A stretch of 64,000 nucleotides of DNA from Limnoglobus roseus. GTDB taxonomy: Bacteria; Planctomycetota; Planctomycetia; Gemmatales; Gemmataceae. The notes beneath the pieces were generated by a model. The model was not told the DNA's origin. It did no database searches and saw nothing but the letters and a program-made list of their open reading frames with translations. Where the stretch lies: contig NZ_CP042425.1 in NCBI RefSeq assembly GCF_008254045.1, positions 4,402,001 through 4,466,000 of the forward strand, in the 5' to 3' direction. Positions 7,997 through 15,597 of the stretch are shown in pieces; position 1 is the first letter of the stretch, and each line of letters opens with the position of its first letter. Made by a program: the position numbers and the translations under genes.

Positions 7997-10639
7997 GTGA
8001 ATGCTCCCGCCGCACCAGGACCTGTGCTGCCCAAAACAGTCCCGCACGGGCCGCCCGATCCGGCGTCGGCCGTCCGGGTGTCGCCGCGACTGATCGAGGC
8101 GGCACGGAGTGAGAGCGATGCAGTGGTGCAGACGCTGAACACGACGACGCGGGGCCTCGCGGCGGCCGAGGCCGAGTTGCGGTTGCGCCAGTACGGACCG
8201 AACGTCGTCGCGGCGGACCACCGGCACCCGCTCCTCCGCCTTCTCCGCCGGGCACTCGTCAACCCGCTCGTGATCCTCCTCGTCGCCCTCGCCGCGTCGT
8301 CGTTCGCGACCGGCGACGTGCGGGCGGGGTCCGTCGTGCTGGTGATGGTGGCCTTGGGCGTCATCGTGCGGTTCGTACAGGAGGCCCGCGCCGACACCGC
8401 CGCCGCCGCGTTGCGGGCGATGATCAGTGTTCACGCGACCGTCCTTCGCGACGGCCGGTCGCAAGAGCGGCCGGTGTCGAACCTGGTCCCCGGCGACGTG
8501 GTCGAGTTGGCCGCCGGGGACATGATCCCGGCCGACGTGCGGCTGCTCGCGTGCAAGGACCTGTTCGTCGTGCAGGGGAGCCTGACCGGGGAGGCGTTCC
8601 CGGTCGAGAAGTTCCCGGCCCGCGAGCCGGCCGGGGACCGCTCGCCGCTGGAGTTCGCCAACGTCTGCTACCTGGGCACCAGCGTCGAAAGCGGCACGGC
8701 CACGGCCGTCGTCGTGGCGACCGGGCTGACCACCGTCCTCGGCGGCATCTCGTCTGTCCTCGTCGGGCCGCAGCAGGCGAGCAGCTTCGACCGGGGGATG
8801 ACGCGGTTCACGTGGCTGATGATCCGGTTCATGGCCGTCATGGTGCCGCTCGTGTTCGTCATCAACGGACTAACCAAAGGGAATTGGGGCGAGGCGTTCT
8901 TCTTCGCGACGGCGGTGGCGGTGGGCATGACGCCGGAGATGCTGCCGATGATCGTCGCCGTGTGCCTGTCGAAGGGCGCGATGGTGATGTCCCGCAAGAA
9001 GGTGATCGTCAAGCGGCTGAACGCGATCCAGAACCTCGGGGCGATGGACGTACTGTGCACCGACAAGACCGGGACGCTGACCCAGGACCGCATCATCCTG
9101 GAACGGTACTGCGACGTCAAATTGAAGCAGGACGACGACGTGCTGACGCTCGCGTATCTGAACAGCCACTTCCAGACCGGCCTGCGGAACCTGATGGACC
9201 GGGCCGTCCTCACGCACACGGAAATTCACGCGCACCCGTCGTTTGAAGGGTATGCCAAAGTCGACGAAATCCCGTTCGACTTCTCCCGGCGGATGATGTC
9301 GGTCGTCGTGAAGAAGCCGGACGGCCGGCACCGGCTGATCTGCAAGGGCGCGCCCGAGGCACTCTACCCGCACTGCACGACCTACGAACTCGACGGGCAG
9401 GCGCACCCCGTCAACGAGACGATCCGCGGCGAGCTGAAGCGCGAGTTCGACCGCCTCAGCGCCGACGGGTTTCGGGTCCTCGCCGTGGCGTACCGCGACT
9501 GCGACCCCAAATCGGTCTACGCGAAGGACGACGAGCAGGGGCTGACGCTCCGCGGGTACGTCGCGTTCCTCGACCCGCCGAAGGACTCGGCCCGCGAGGC
9601 CATCGCCGCGCTGCAGCGGATCGGCGTCGCGGTCAAGGTGCTGACGGGCGACAACGAGTTGGTCAGCCGGAAGATTTGCGGCGAGGTCGGCATCGCCACC
9701 GACGCGACACTGCTGGGCGGGCAGGTCGAGGCGATGTCCGACGCCGAGTTGACGGCCGCCGCCGCGAAGGCGACGCTCTTCGCCCGCCTGTCCCCGGCCC
9801 ACAAGCAGCGGGTGATCCAGAGCCTGCGGGCGGCCGGGCACGTCGTCGGGTTTATGGGCGACGGGATCAACGACGCCCCCGGCCTCCGGGCGGCGGACGT
9901 CGGCGTGTCGGTCGATACCGCCGTCGACATCGCGAAGGAGTCGGCGGACGTCATTCTCCTGGAGAAGAACCTGCTCGTTCTAGAGGAGGGCGTCCGCGAG
10001 GGGCGGAAGGTGTTCGCCAACATCGTCAAGTACGTCCGCATGGGGGCGAGTTCCAACTTCGGCAACATGTTCAGCGTCCTCGGCGGCAGCATCTTCCTGC
10101 CGTTCGTGCCGATGGCCCCGATTCAGATTTTGACCAACAACCTGCTCTACGACTTCTCGCAGGTGGCCATCCCGACCGACGACGTGGATCCCGAACAGAT
10201 CGCCAAGCCGCGGCCGTGGTCGATGCGGGCGATCACCCGGTACATCCTGTTCATCGGCCCGTGCAGCTCCGTGTTCGACTACGTCACGTTCTTCGTCATG
10301 CTCTACGCCTTCGGCTGCTGGGACCCGGCGAACGCGTCGCTGTTCCAGACGGCTTGGTTCGTCGAATCGCTGCTGACGCAGACGCTCATCATCCACGTCA
10401 TCCGCACGAACCGCATCCCGTTCCTGCAAAGCCGGGCGAGCTGGCCGCTGCTGGCGACCACTCTCGCGGTAATGCTCGTCGGCGCGTCCCTGCCGTTCTC
10501 GCCGGTCGGCCCGTACCTCGGCTTCCGCCCACTGCCGTTGCTGTTCTGGCCGCTGCTCGCCGGCATTCTGCTCGGGTACGTCGCACTGACCCAGGTCGTC
10601 AAGTCGTGGCTCTTTCGGAAAGGTTGGACGGCGGAATAG
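7997..10639 (+). CDS. mgtA: Magnesium-translocating P-type ATPase (MgtA/MgtB type)
   Basis: An 880-aa P3B-type ATPase importing Mg2+ at the inner membrane. The frame is open from 7502, but I place the start at GTG 7997: it has GGAG 9 nt upstream and gives a normal family length, while residues before it look non-coding. In order, the protein has an N-terminal cation-ATPase domain (~35-80), two early membrane helices, the A-domain loop with SLTGE, TM4 with VGMTPEMLP, the phosphorylation motif DKTGTLT, and the hinge GDGINDAPGLRAADVGVSVD. The C-terminal membrane part begins ASSNFGNMFSVLGGS. The TPEMLP and SSNFGNMFS signatures separate MgtA from Ca2+ or H+ pumps. I see no Mg2+ leader structure in the upstream DNA. 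A flavin reductase-like gene follows 76 bp later. Confidence 0.93.
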   Translation: MNAPAAPGPVLPKTVPHGPPDPASAVRVSPRLIEAARSESDAVVQTLNTTTRGLAAAEAELRLRQYGPNVVAADHRHPLLRLLRRALVNPLVILLVALAASSFATGDVRAGSVVLVMVALGVIVRFVQEARADTAAAALRAMISVHATVLRDGRSQERPVSNLVPGDVVELAAGDMIPADVRLLACKDLFVVQGSLTGEAFPVEKFPAREPAGDRSPLEFANVCYLGTSVESGTATAVVVATGLTTVLGGISSVLVGPQQASSFDRGMTRFTWLMIRFMAVMVPLVFVINGLTKGNWGEAFFFATAVAVGMTPEMLPMIVAVCLSKGAMVMSRKKVIVKRLNAIQNLGAMDVLCTDKTGTLTQDRIILERYCDVKLKQDDDVLTLAYLNSHFQTGLRNLMDRAVLTHTEIHAHPSFEGYAKVDEIPFDFSRRMMSVVVKKPDGRHRLICKGAPEALYPHCTTYELDGQAHPVNETIRGELKREFDRLSADGFRVLAVAYRDCDPKSVYAKDDEQGLTLRGYVAFLDPPKDSAREAIAALQRIGVAVKVLTGDNELVSRKICGEVGIATDATLLGGQVEAMSDAELTAAAAKATLFARLSPAHKQRVIQSLRAAGHVVGFMGDGINDAPGLRAADVGVSVDTAVDIAKESADVILLEKNLLVLEEGVREGRKVFANIVKYVRMGASSNFGNMFSVLGGSIFLPFVPMAPIQILTNNLLYDFSQVAIPTDDVDPEQIAKPRPWSMRAITRYILFIGPCSSVFDYVTFFVMLYAFGCWDPANASLFQTAWFVESLLTQTLIIHVIRTNRIPFLQSRASWPLLATTLAVMLVGASLPFSPVGPYLGFRPLPLLFWPLLAGILLGYVALTQVVKSWLFRKGWTAE

Positions 10640-10715
10640 TGTTGGAACCGCCGGCTTCCGGCCGCCCGTCGGCGTGTGGCTCGGCCCTCGACCGATTCGT
10701 AATGGAGAACCTGCG

Positions 10716-11354
10716 ATGTTGTTCGATCTTGCCAAGGTCACCGCCCATCAGACCTACAACTTGCTGATCGGCCTGGTCGCGCCGCGGCCGATCGCGTGGA
10801 TCACCAGCACGGACCTGTCGGGGAAACTCAACGCCGCTCCGTTCAGCGCGTACAACTACGTCGGCGTCGATCCGCCGATTGTTGCCGTCGGCGTCGGCAA
10901 CCGGCCCGGTCCCGGCGTCGTCGGCAAGGACACCGCGCAGAACATTCGCAACACGCGCGAGTTCGTCATCAACGTCGTGAACGAGGCCTTGGCCGAGGCG
11001 ATGGTTACGACCGCCATCGACTTCCCGCCCGGCGTGAACGAGCTGGACATCGCGGGCCTGAAGACCGCCCCGTCGGCCGTCGTGTCCGTGCCGCGGATCG
11101 CGGCCGCCCCGGCGAGTCTGGAGTGCCGCGAGACCGCGACGATCGAGATCGGGAACTCGCGGGTCATCCTGGGCCAGGTCGTCGCCATTCACGTAAACGA
11201 CGAATTCATCGACCCGGCCGGCCCGTACGTCCGGGCCGAAGAACTTCACGCAATCGGCCGGATGAACGGCCTGGGCGGTTACGTCCGCACGCGGGACGCA
11301 TTCTTCCGCGTGCCGCGGACGACCTACGCCGAGTGGCTCCAGGCGAATCAATGA
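10716..11354 (+). CDS. Flavin reductase-like FMN-binding protein
   Basis: A 212-aa protein. The start at ATG 10716 is supported by GGAGA 9 nt upstream; an in-frame upstream codon at 10674 lacks one. The flavin reductase-like (split-barrel FMN-binding) domain covers almost the whole protein. Typical elements are the opening APRPIAWITSTD, the FMN-contact region NAAPFSAYNYV, the NIRNTREFVINVVNE block, and a C-terminal IGRMNGLGGYVRTRDAFF. Members bind FMN and reduce it or use it in small oxidoreductase reactions; the substrate is unknown. It sits between the Mg2+ ATPase and the RNB ribonuclease on the same strand with short gaps, so a shared transcript is likely. Confidence 0.85.
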   Translation: MLFDLAKVTAHQTYNLLIGLVAPRPIAWITSTDLSGKLNAAPFSAYNYVGVDPPIVAVGVGNRPGPGVVGKDTAQNIRNTREFVINVVNEALAEAMVTTAIDFPPGVNELDIAGLKTAPSAVVSVPRIAAAPASLECRETATIEIGNSRVILGQVVAIHVNDEFIDPAGPYVRAEELHAIGRMNGLGGYVRTRDAFFRVPRTTYAEWLQANQ

Positions 11355-11390
11355 CCGGCAATAGGCCAAGCCGCCGAGGAGGCAATTCGT

Positions 11391-12911
11391 ATGACCGAGA
11401 AGACCGACACGAACGATCTGCGTGCGATAGCACACCGGGCCATGCGGGAGCGGGGACTCGAACCCGACTTCCCGCCGGACGCGATCCGCCAACTGGCCGG
11501 CATCCCGGCGGCCGCCCACGAACCGGACCCGGCCGTTCGAGACCTTCGGACGCTCCTGTGGTGCTCGATCGACAACGACACGTCGCGCGACCTGGACCAA
11601 CTCACCGTGGCCGAACCCCTCGCCGACGGCCGTGTCAAACTCCTCGTCGCCGTCGCGGACGTCGACGCGGTCGTCAAACCCCTCACGCCGATCGACGGCC
11701 ACGCTCGAAAGAACACGACGTCCGTGTACACGGCCGCGCAAGTCTTTCCCATGCTGCCGGAACGCCTCTCGACCGACTTGACTTCGCTCAACGAGGGCGC
11801 GGACCGACTCGCCCTCGTCATCGAACTCGTGGTCGCGGCGGACGGGTCCGTTCCCGAGTCCGCGGTGTACCGGGCCGTCGTCCGCAGTCGCGCCCAACTC
11901 GCGTACCGGAGCGTGGCCGCGTGGCTCGCCGGAAGTGGGCCGGTGCCGGAAAAAGTCGCGAAGACAGCAGGGCTGGACGAGCAACTGCGGTTGCAAGATC
12001 GGATCGCGGGAATCATGAAGTCGGTCCGCGACGCGCACGGCGCTTTGGACCTCGAAACGATCGCGCCGGAGGCGGTGATGCAGGACGGGCGGGTCGTCGA
12101 CCTCCGCCAGGACCGGCAGAACCGCGCCCAGGATTTGATCGCCGATTTCATGATCGCGGCCAACGGGGTGTCCGCCCAGTTCCTCCAGAAACAAGGCCGG
12201 CCGGCGTTCCGGCGGGTCGTTCGGACGCCCGAGCGGTGGGACCGCATCCGGGCGGTGGCCGCGGGGTTCGCAGATCACCTCCCAGTCGCCCCGGATTCCA
12301 AAGCCCTGGCCGCGTTTCTGACGCGCCGCCGGTTGGCGGACGCGCTGCGGTTCCCGGACCTGTCGCTGACCGTCGTCAAGTTACTCGGCGCCGGTGAGTA
12401 CGCCGTGCAACTCCCCGGGGAGGAGCCGGCCGGGCACTTCGGCTTGGCCGTGCGGGAGTACAGCCAGTCCACCGCGCCCAACCGCCGCTTCCCCGACCTG
12501 ATTACGCAGCGGCTGCTGAAAGCCGCCCTGGCGGGCGTTCCGTCGCCGTACGCGCCGACCGAACTCGCGGCGCTGGCGACGCACTGCACGGTGCAAGAAG
12601 ACGCGGCCCGGAAGGTGGAGCGGCAAGTGCGGAAGTCCGCCGCGGCCCTGTTCTTGTCCGGGCGGGTCGGGGAGGTCTTCGACGCGCTGGTGACCGGGGC
12701 GTCCGAAAAAGGAACCTGGGTTCGGGTCCTGACGCCCCCCGTCGAGGGCCGGCTGCTGGCCGGGTATCAGTGGCTCGACGTGGGCGACCAACTCAAGGTC
12801 CGGCTGACGGGCCTGAACGTCGAACGCGGCTTCATCGATTTCGCGCGGTGGGAACAGGATACCAAACGGGTTGAACAACGGCGGATTAGTGATGACGCAA
12901 CAGTCCGATGA
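11391..12911 (+). CDS. RNB-domain exoribonuclease (RNase II/R superfamily variant)
   Basis: A 506-aa protein; ATG 11391 is preceded by GAGGAGGCAA. The RNB catalytic core starts at ~residue 55 with WCSIDNDTSRDLDQL and contains PMLPERLSTDLTSLN, AYRSVAAWL, LIADFMIAANG and a late APNRRFPDLITQRLL block. Family members degrade RNA 3'-5' using four Asp residues around Mg2+. Here the pattern is D-x5-D-x-D-Q, so the first three are kept and the fourth position is Gln. The usual N-terminal cold-shock OB domains are missing. A C-terminal S1-like beta region (EKGTWVRVLTPPVEGRLL) is present. The short architecture resembles the RNB subfamily annotated in many Gram-negative genomes, distinct from housekeeping RNase R. 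The 3' end overlaps the next small frame. Confidence 0.88.
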   Translation: MTEKTDTNDLRAIAHRAMRERGLEPDFPPDAIRQLAGIPAAAHEPDPAVRDLRTLLWCSIDNDTSRDLDQLTVAEPLADGRVKLLVAVADVDAVVKPLTPIDGHARKNTTSVYTAAQVFPMLPERLSTDLTSLNEGADRLALVIELVVAADGSVPESAVYRAVVRSRAQLAYRSVAAWLAGSGPVPEKVAKTAGLDEQLRLQDRIAGIMKSVRDAHGALDLETIAPEAVMQDGRVVDLRQDRQNRAQDLIADFMIAANGVSAQFLQKQGRPAFRRVVRTPERWDRIRAVAAGFADHLPVAPDSKALAAFLTRRRLADALRFPDLSLTVVKLLGAGEYAVQLPGEEPAGHFGLAVREYSQSTAPNRRFPDLITQRLLKAALAGVPSPYAPTELAALATHCTVQEDAARKVERQVRKSAAALFLSGRVGEVFDALVTGASEKGTWVRVLTPPVEGRLLAGYQWLDVGDQLKVRLTGLNVERGFIDFARWEQDTKRVEQRRISDDATVR

Positions 12912-13107
12912 TTTGGTGCGGGTAGCAACGGGAGCGATGGCAGACGTCCAGGCCTGGATTGAGTTGATCCGGGCCACCGGGATCGAAGCCCGCCTGGTGG
13001 GGAGGGCTCGTCATCCGCTCCCCGGTGCCAGCCCCACGCCCGATACATCCCCCAGGCCCGCGGCGGGGCAGAAGCGTTGGGAGACCCGTGGGTCACACAC
13101 CGAGTGA
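12892..13107 (+). CDS. Truncated DUF2007-like (putative signal transducing) protein
   Basis: The 71-aa frame starts at ATG 12892, inside the end of the RNB gene. The first ~40 residues (DDLVRVATGAMADVQAWIEL then IRATGIEARLVG) match the beginning of DUF2007-type proteins, where a beta strand and helix are followed by EARVVGD. After that point the product becomes Pro/Arg-rich low complexity and does not continue the domain, so the gene appears frameshifted or cut. Its last 20 bases overlap the GTG start of the CHAD gene. This could be a broken gene or a short translational coupler between its neighbours. Confidence 0.45.
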   Translation: MTQQSDDLVRVATGAMADVQAWIELIRATGIEARLVGRARHPLPGASPTPDTSPRPAAGQKRWETRGSHTE

Positions 13108-14047
13108 AAAGTGGGTCGAGGGCGTTTCCCCCGCCGACAGGACTGCGGACGTGGCGGAGCGTGCGCTCCGCGGCCGGTTCAAGGCGGTCCTCCACTACCT
13201 GCCGCTGGCGGCCGACCGGACCGGCGAGGACGTTGAACACGTCCACCAACTCCGCGTCTGGGCGAGACGGGCCGCGGCCGCCCTTCGCCTCTTCAAGGGC
13301 GAACTGCCCCGCCGCCGCCGCGCCTGGTTGCTGAAGCAACTCCGCACGGTGCGCCGGGCCGCCGACCAGGCCCGGGACTGCGACGTGCTGTTGGGCCGGC
13401 CCCACGCCCCCGGGGACGAGTGGGTCACGAACCTACGGGCCGAACGGGCCGCGGCGCAGCGGGCGATCGTGAAAGTTCACAAGCGGCTCTCGCGGGGCGG
13501 CCGGCTCTCCCGCCGGGTTGATCAACTGCTGAGTCGCGTCAAGGCCCGACGGCGGGGAAAACGGGCAAGACGGGACAGTCGGTTCGGGCCGTGGGCCTAC
13601 GCCCGCCTCCGCTCGGAAGGCGAGCGGTACTTCGCCGCCATCCCGACCCGCCCGGGGGATGACGCCGCCCTCCACCCGCTCCGCGTCCGCGGCAAGCGAC
13701 TGCGGTACGAGATGGAAGTCCTTGCCGGGGCGTTCCCCGAGTCGTTCCGCACGGCACTGTACCCGACACTGGAGAGGCTACAGGACCGGTTGGGGGAGAT
13801 TAACGACCGGGCCACGGCGGCGGCACGCCTCCGGGCCAAGTTCGACGAAGAACAGTTAACGGAAGAAAAGGCCCAGTGGCGGCAGATGGAGGACGCCGAA
13901 GAGGCCCAACTCCGGCTGTCGCGGAAGGACTTCTGGGAAAAGTCTGGCCCGTCGATGCTTCGAGAGATGCGGGCCGGCTTCGAGGCTCTGTTTGCCAAGC
14001 CGCCCCGGCCTGGAAATCGACGGCACGAAAGGGAGCCCAGCTCGTAA
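13088..14047 (+). CDS. CHAD domain protein
   Basis: A 319-aa alpha-helical CHAD domain protein. I chose GTG 13088 with GGGAG just upstream; the frame stays open upstream, but that part is Pro/Arg-rich and untypical. CHAD domains carry conserved His and Arg/Lys residues that bind polyphosphate. Here VHQLRVWARRAAAALRLF (~50-67), RAADQARDCDVLLG and HPLRVRGKRLRYEMEVL (~200-216) give the two conserved H-x-x-R-x-x-x-R/K-x-x-R type helices. No CYTH triphosphatase domain is attached. The highly basic surface fits polyphosphate-granule binding. It is likely coupled with the preceding genes through the overlap at 13088-13107 and is followed 119 bp later by cardiolipin synthase. Confidence 0.85.
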   Translation: MGHTPSEKWVEGVSPADRTADVAERALRGRFKAVLHYLPLAADRTGEDVEHVHQLRVWARRAAAALRLFKGELPRRRRAWLLKQLRTVRRAADQARDCDVLLGRPHAPGDEWVTNLRAERAAAQRAIVKVHKRLSRGGRLSRRVDQLLSRVKARRRGKRARRDSRFGPWAYARLRSEGERYFAAIPTRPGDDAALHPLRVRGKRLRYEMEVLAGAFPESFRTALYPTLERLQDRLGEINDRATAAARLRAKFDEEQLTEEKAQWRQMEDAEEAQLRLSRKDFWEKSGPSMLREMRAGFEALFAKPPRPGNRRHEREPSS

Positions 14048-14166
14048 CGGATTTCTCCCGCCATCGCCTTTCCCACGCGATCAGGATGGAACCCTCGGCG
14101 CGGCATGTGCCGGCCGCGGGGCGGACGACGTTCCCCAGGTGTGCCCGGAGGCAGATCGGAAGGCCG

Positions 14167-15579
14167 ATGGCGGACGTGTTCGCGTCGTACTGGCCGTATG
14201 TGACGAGCGGCGTGCTGCTGGCGGCCGACTTGTGGGCGACCGCACACGCCGTCCTGTACAAGCGCGACAACCGGGCGGCCCTCGGCTGGGTCGGCCTCAT
14301 CTGGCTCGTCCCGGTCGCCGGGATCGCGCTCTACACCCTTTTCGGCATCAAACGCATTCGGCGGAAGGCCCGCCGGTTGCGCCGGAACCGTCACCCCGAG
14401 CGGCTCACCCTTGTGGCCGCCGAGGCGGGTGGAAGCCCCGGCCTGCGCCGACTGGTGGGCGAGGTGACGGGTCGACCCGTCTCGGGGCACAGCCGGATTC
14501 AACCTCTGCCGAGCGGCGAGGCGGCTTACGCCGCGATGCTGGCCGCGATCGCCGGGGCCGAGCGGTCAGTCGGCCTCTCGACCTACATCTTCGGCAACGA
14601 CGCCACCGGCCACGCGTTCGTGGCCGCGCTGGCCGCGACCGTGAACCGCGGGGTGGCCGTGCGGGTGCTCGTGGACGACATCGGGTCGCGGTACTCCTTC
14701 CCGTCCGTCGTCGGCCGGTTGCGAGCCGCCGGCGTCCCCGTGGCCCGGTTCATGCCGTCCTTCCTCCCCTGGCGGTTCGCTTACGCTCAACTCCGCAACC
14801 ACCGCAAGATTCTGGTGATCGACGGCATCGCCGGCTTCACCGGCGGGATGAACATCCGCGACGGCCACGACGCCCGCACTCACCCCCGCTTCCCGATCGC
14901 CGACTGTCACTTCCGCATCGACGGCCCGGTCCTGGCCGACGTGCGGGCGGTCTTCGCCGACGACTGGCAGTTCGCCACCGGCGAGCAACTGGACGGGGCC
15001 GCCTGGTTCCCCGACCTGTCGCCGGCCGGCCGGGCCGAGGCGCGGGGCATCGCCAGCGGGCCGGATGATGACCGGGACACGCTCCGGCTCGCGCTCCTCG
15101 GCGCGATCGCCAGCGCCCGGCGGTCGGTGCGGATCGTCACGCCGTACTTCGTGCCGGAAGGCGGCCTGTTGTCGGCGCTGGGCGTGGCGGCCCTGCGGGG
15201 CGTCGCGGTGGACGTCGTCGTGCCGGAACACAACAACCTGCGGCTCGTCCACTGGGCGATGCTGGGCCAGGTCGGGGACTTGATCGGCCACGGCGGCCGG
15301 GTGTGGCTGACGCCGTTGCCGTTCGACCACACGAAGTTGCTCGTCGTGGACGACGCGTGGTGCCTGATCGGCTCGGCCAACTGGGACGCCCGCAGTCTGC
15401 GGCTGAACTTCGAGCTCAACGTGGAGTGTTACGACGCGGAACTGGTCGGCGAGTTGGCCGCGATGGCGGCGGCCAAGATCGCCCGCGGCCGCCCACTGAC
15501 GACCGCCGAGTTGAACCGGCGGAACCTGTTCTTCCGCCTCCGCGACGGCGTCGCCCGACTTGCAACGCCGTACCTGTAG
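14167..15579 (+). CDS. cls: Cardiolipin synthase (phospholipase D family)
   Basis: A 470-aa membrane protein. ATG 14167 has GGAAGG 3 nt upstream; the longer frame from 13876 runs through the CHAD gene and is ignored. Two N-terminal hydrophobic segments (~5-25 and ~35-57, PLDNc type: RAALGWVGLIWLVPVAGIAL) precede two PLD catalytic motifs: NHRKILVIDG with GGMN (~217-235), and FDHTKLLVVDD with GSANWDARS (~385-408). These H-x-K-x4-D motifs form the active site that joins two phosphatidylglycerol molecules into cardiolipin. Length and layout match bacterial Cls. It ends 18 bp before the next P-type ATPase, so the two are likely in one operon linking membrane lipid and ion pumping. Confidence 0.93.
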   Translation: MADVFASYWPYVTSGVLLAADLWATAHAVLYKRDNRAALGWVGLIWLVPVAGIALYTLFGIKRIRRKARRLRRNRHPERLTLVAAEAGGSPGLRRLVGEVTGRPVSGHSRIQPLPSGEAAYAAMLAAIAGAERSVGLSTYIFGNDATGHAFVAALAATVNRGVAVRVLVDDIGSRYSFPSVVGRLRAAGVPVARFMPSFLPWRFAYAQLRNHRKILVIDGIAGFTGGMNIRDGHDARTHPRFPIADCHFRIDGPVLADVRAVFADDWQFATGEQLDGAAWFPDLSPAGRAEARGIASGPDDDRDTLRLALLGAIASARRSVRIVTPYFVPEGGLLSALGVAALRGVAVDVVVPEHNNLRLVHWAMLGQVGDLIGHGGRVWLTPLPFDHTKLLVVDDAWCLIGSANWDARSLRLNFELNVECYDAELVGELAAMAAAKIARGRPLTTAELNRRNLFFRLRDGVARLATPYL

Positions 15580-15597
15580 CCCGAGAAGGCGAACCGA

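Noticed and set aside
13876..14166. Longer cardiolipin synthase starting inside the CHAD gene
   Set aside because: ATG 14167 has a ribosome site and starts at the first membrane helix; the upstream residues are a frame shadow of CHAD.
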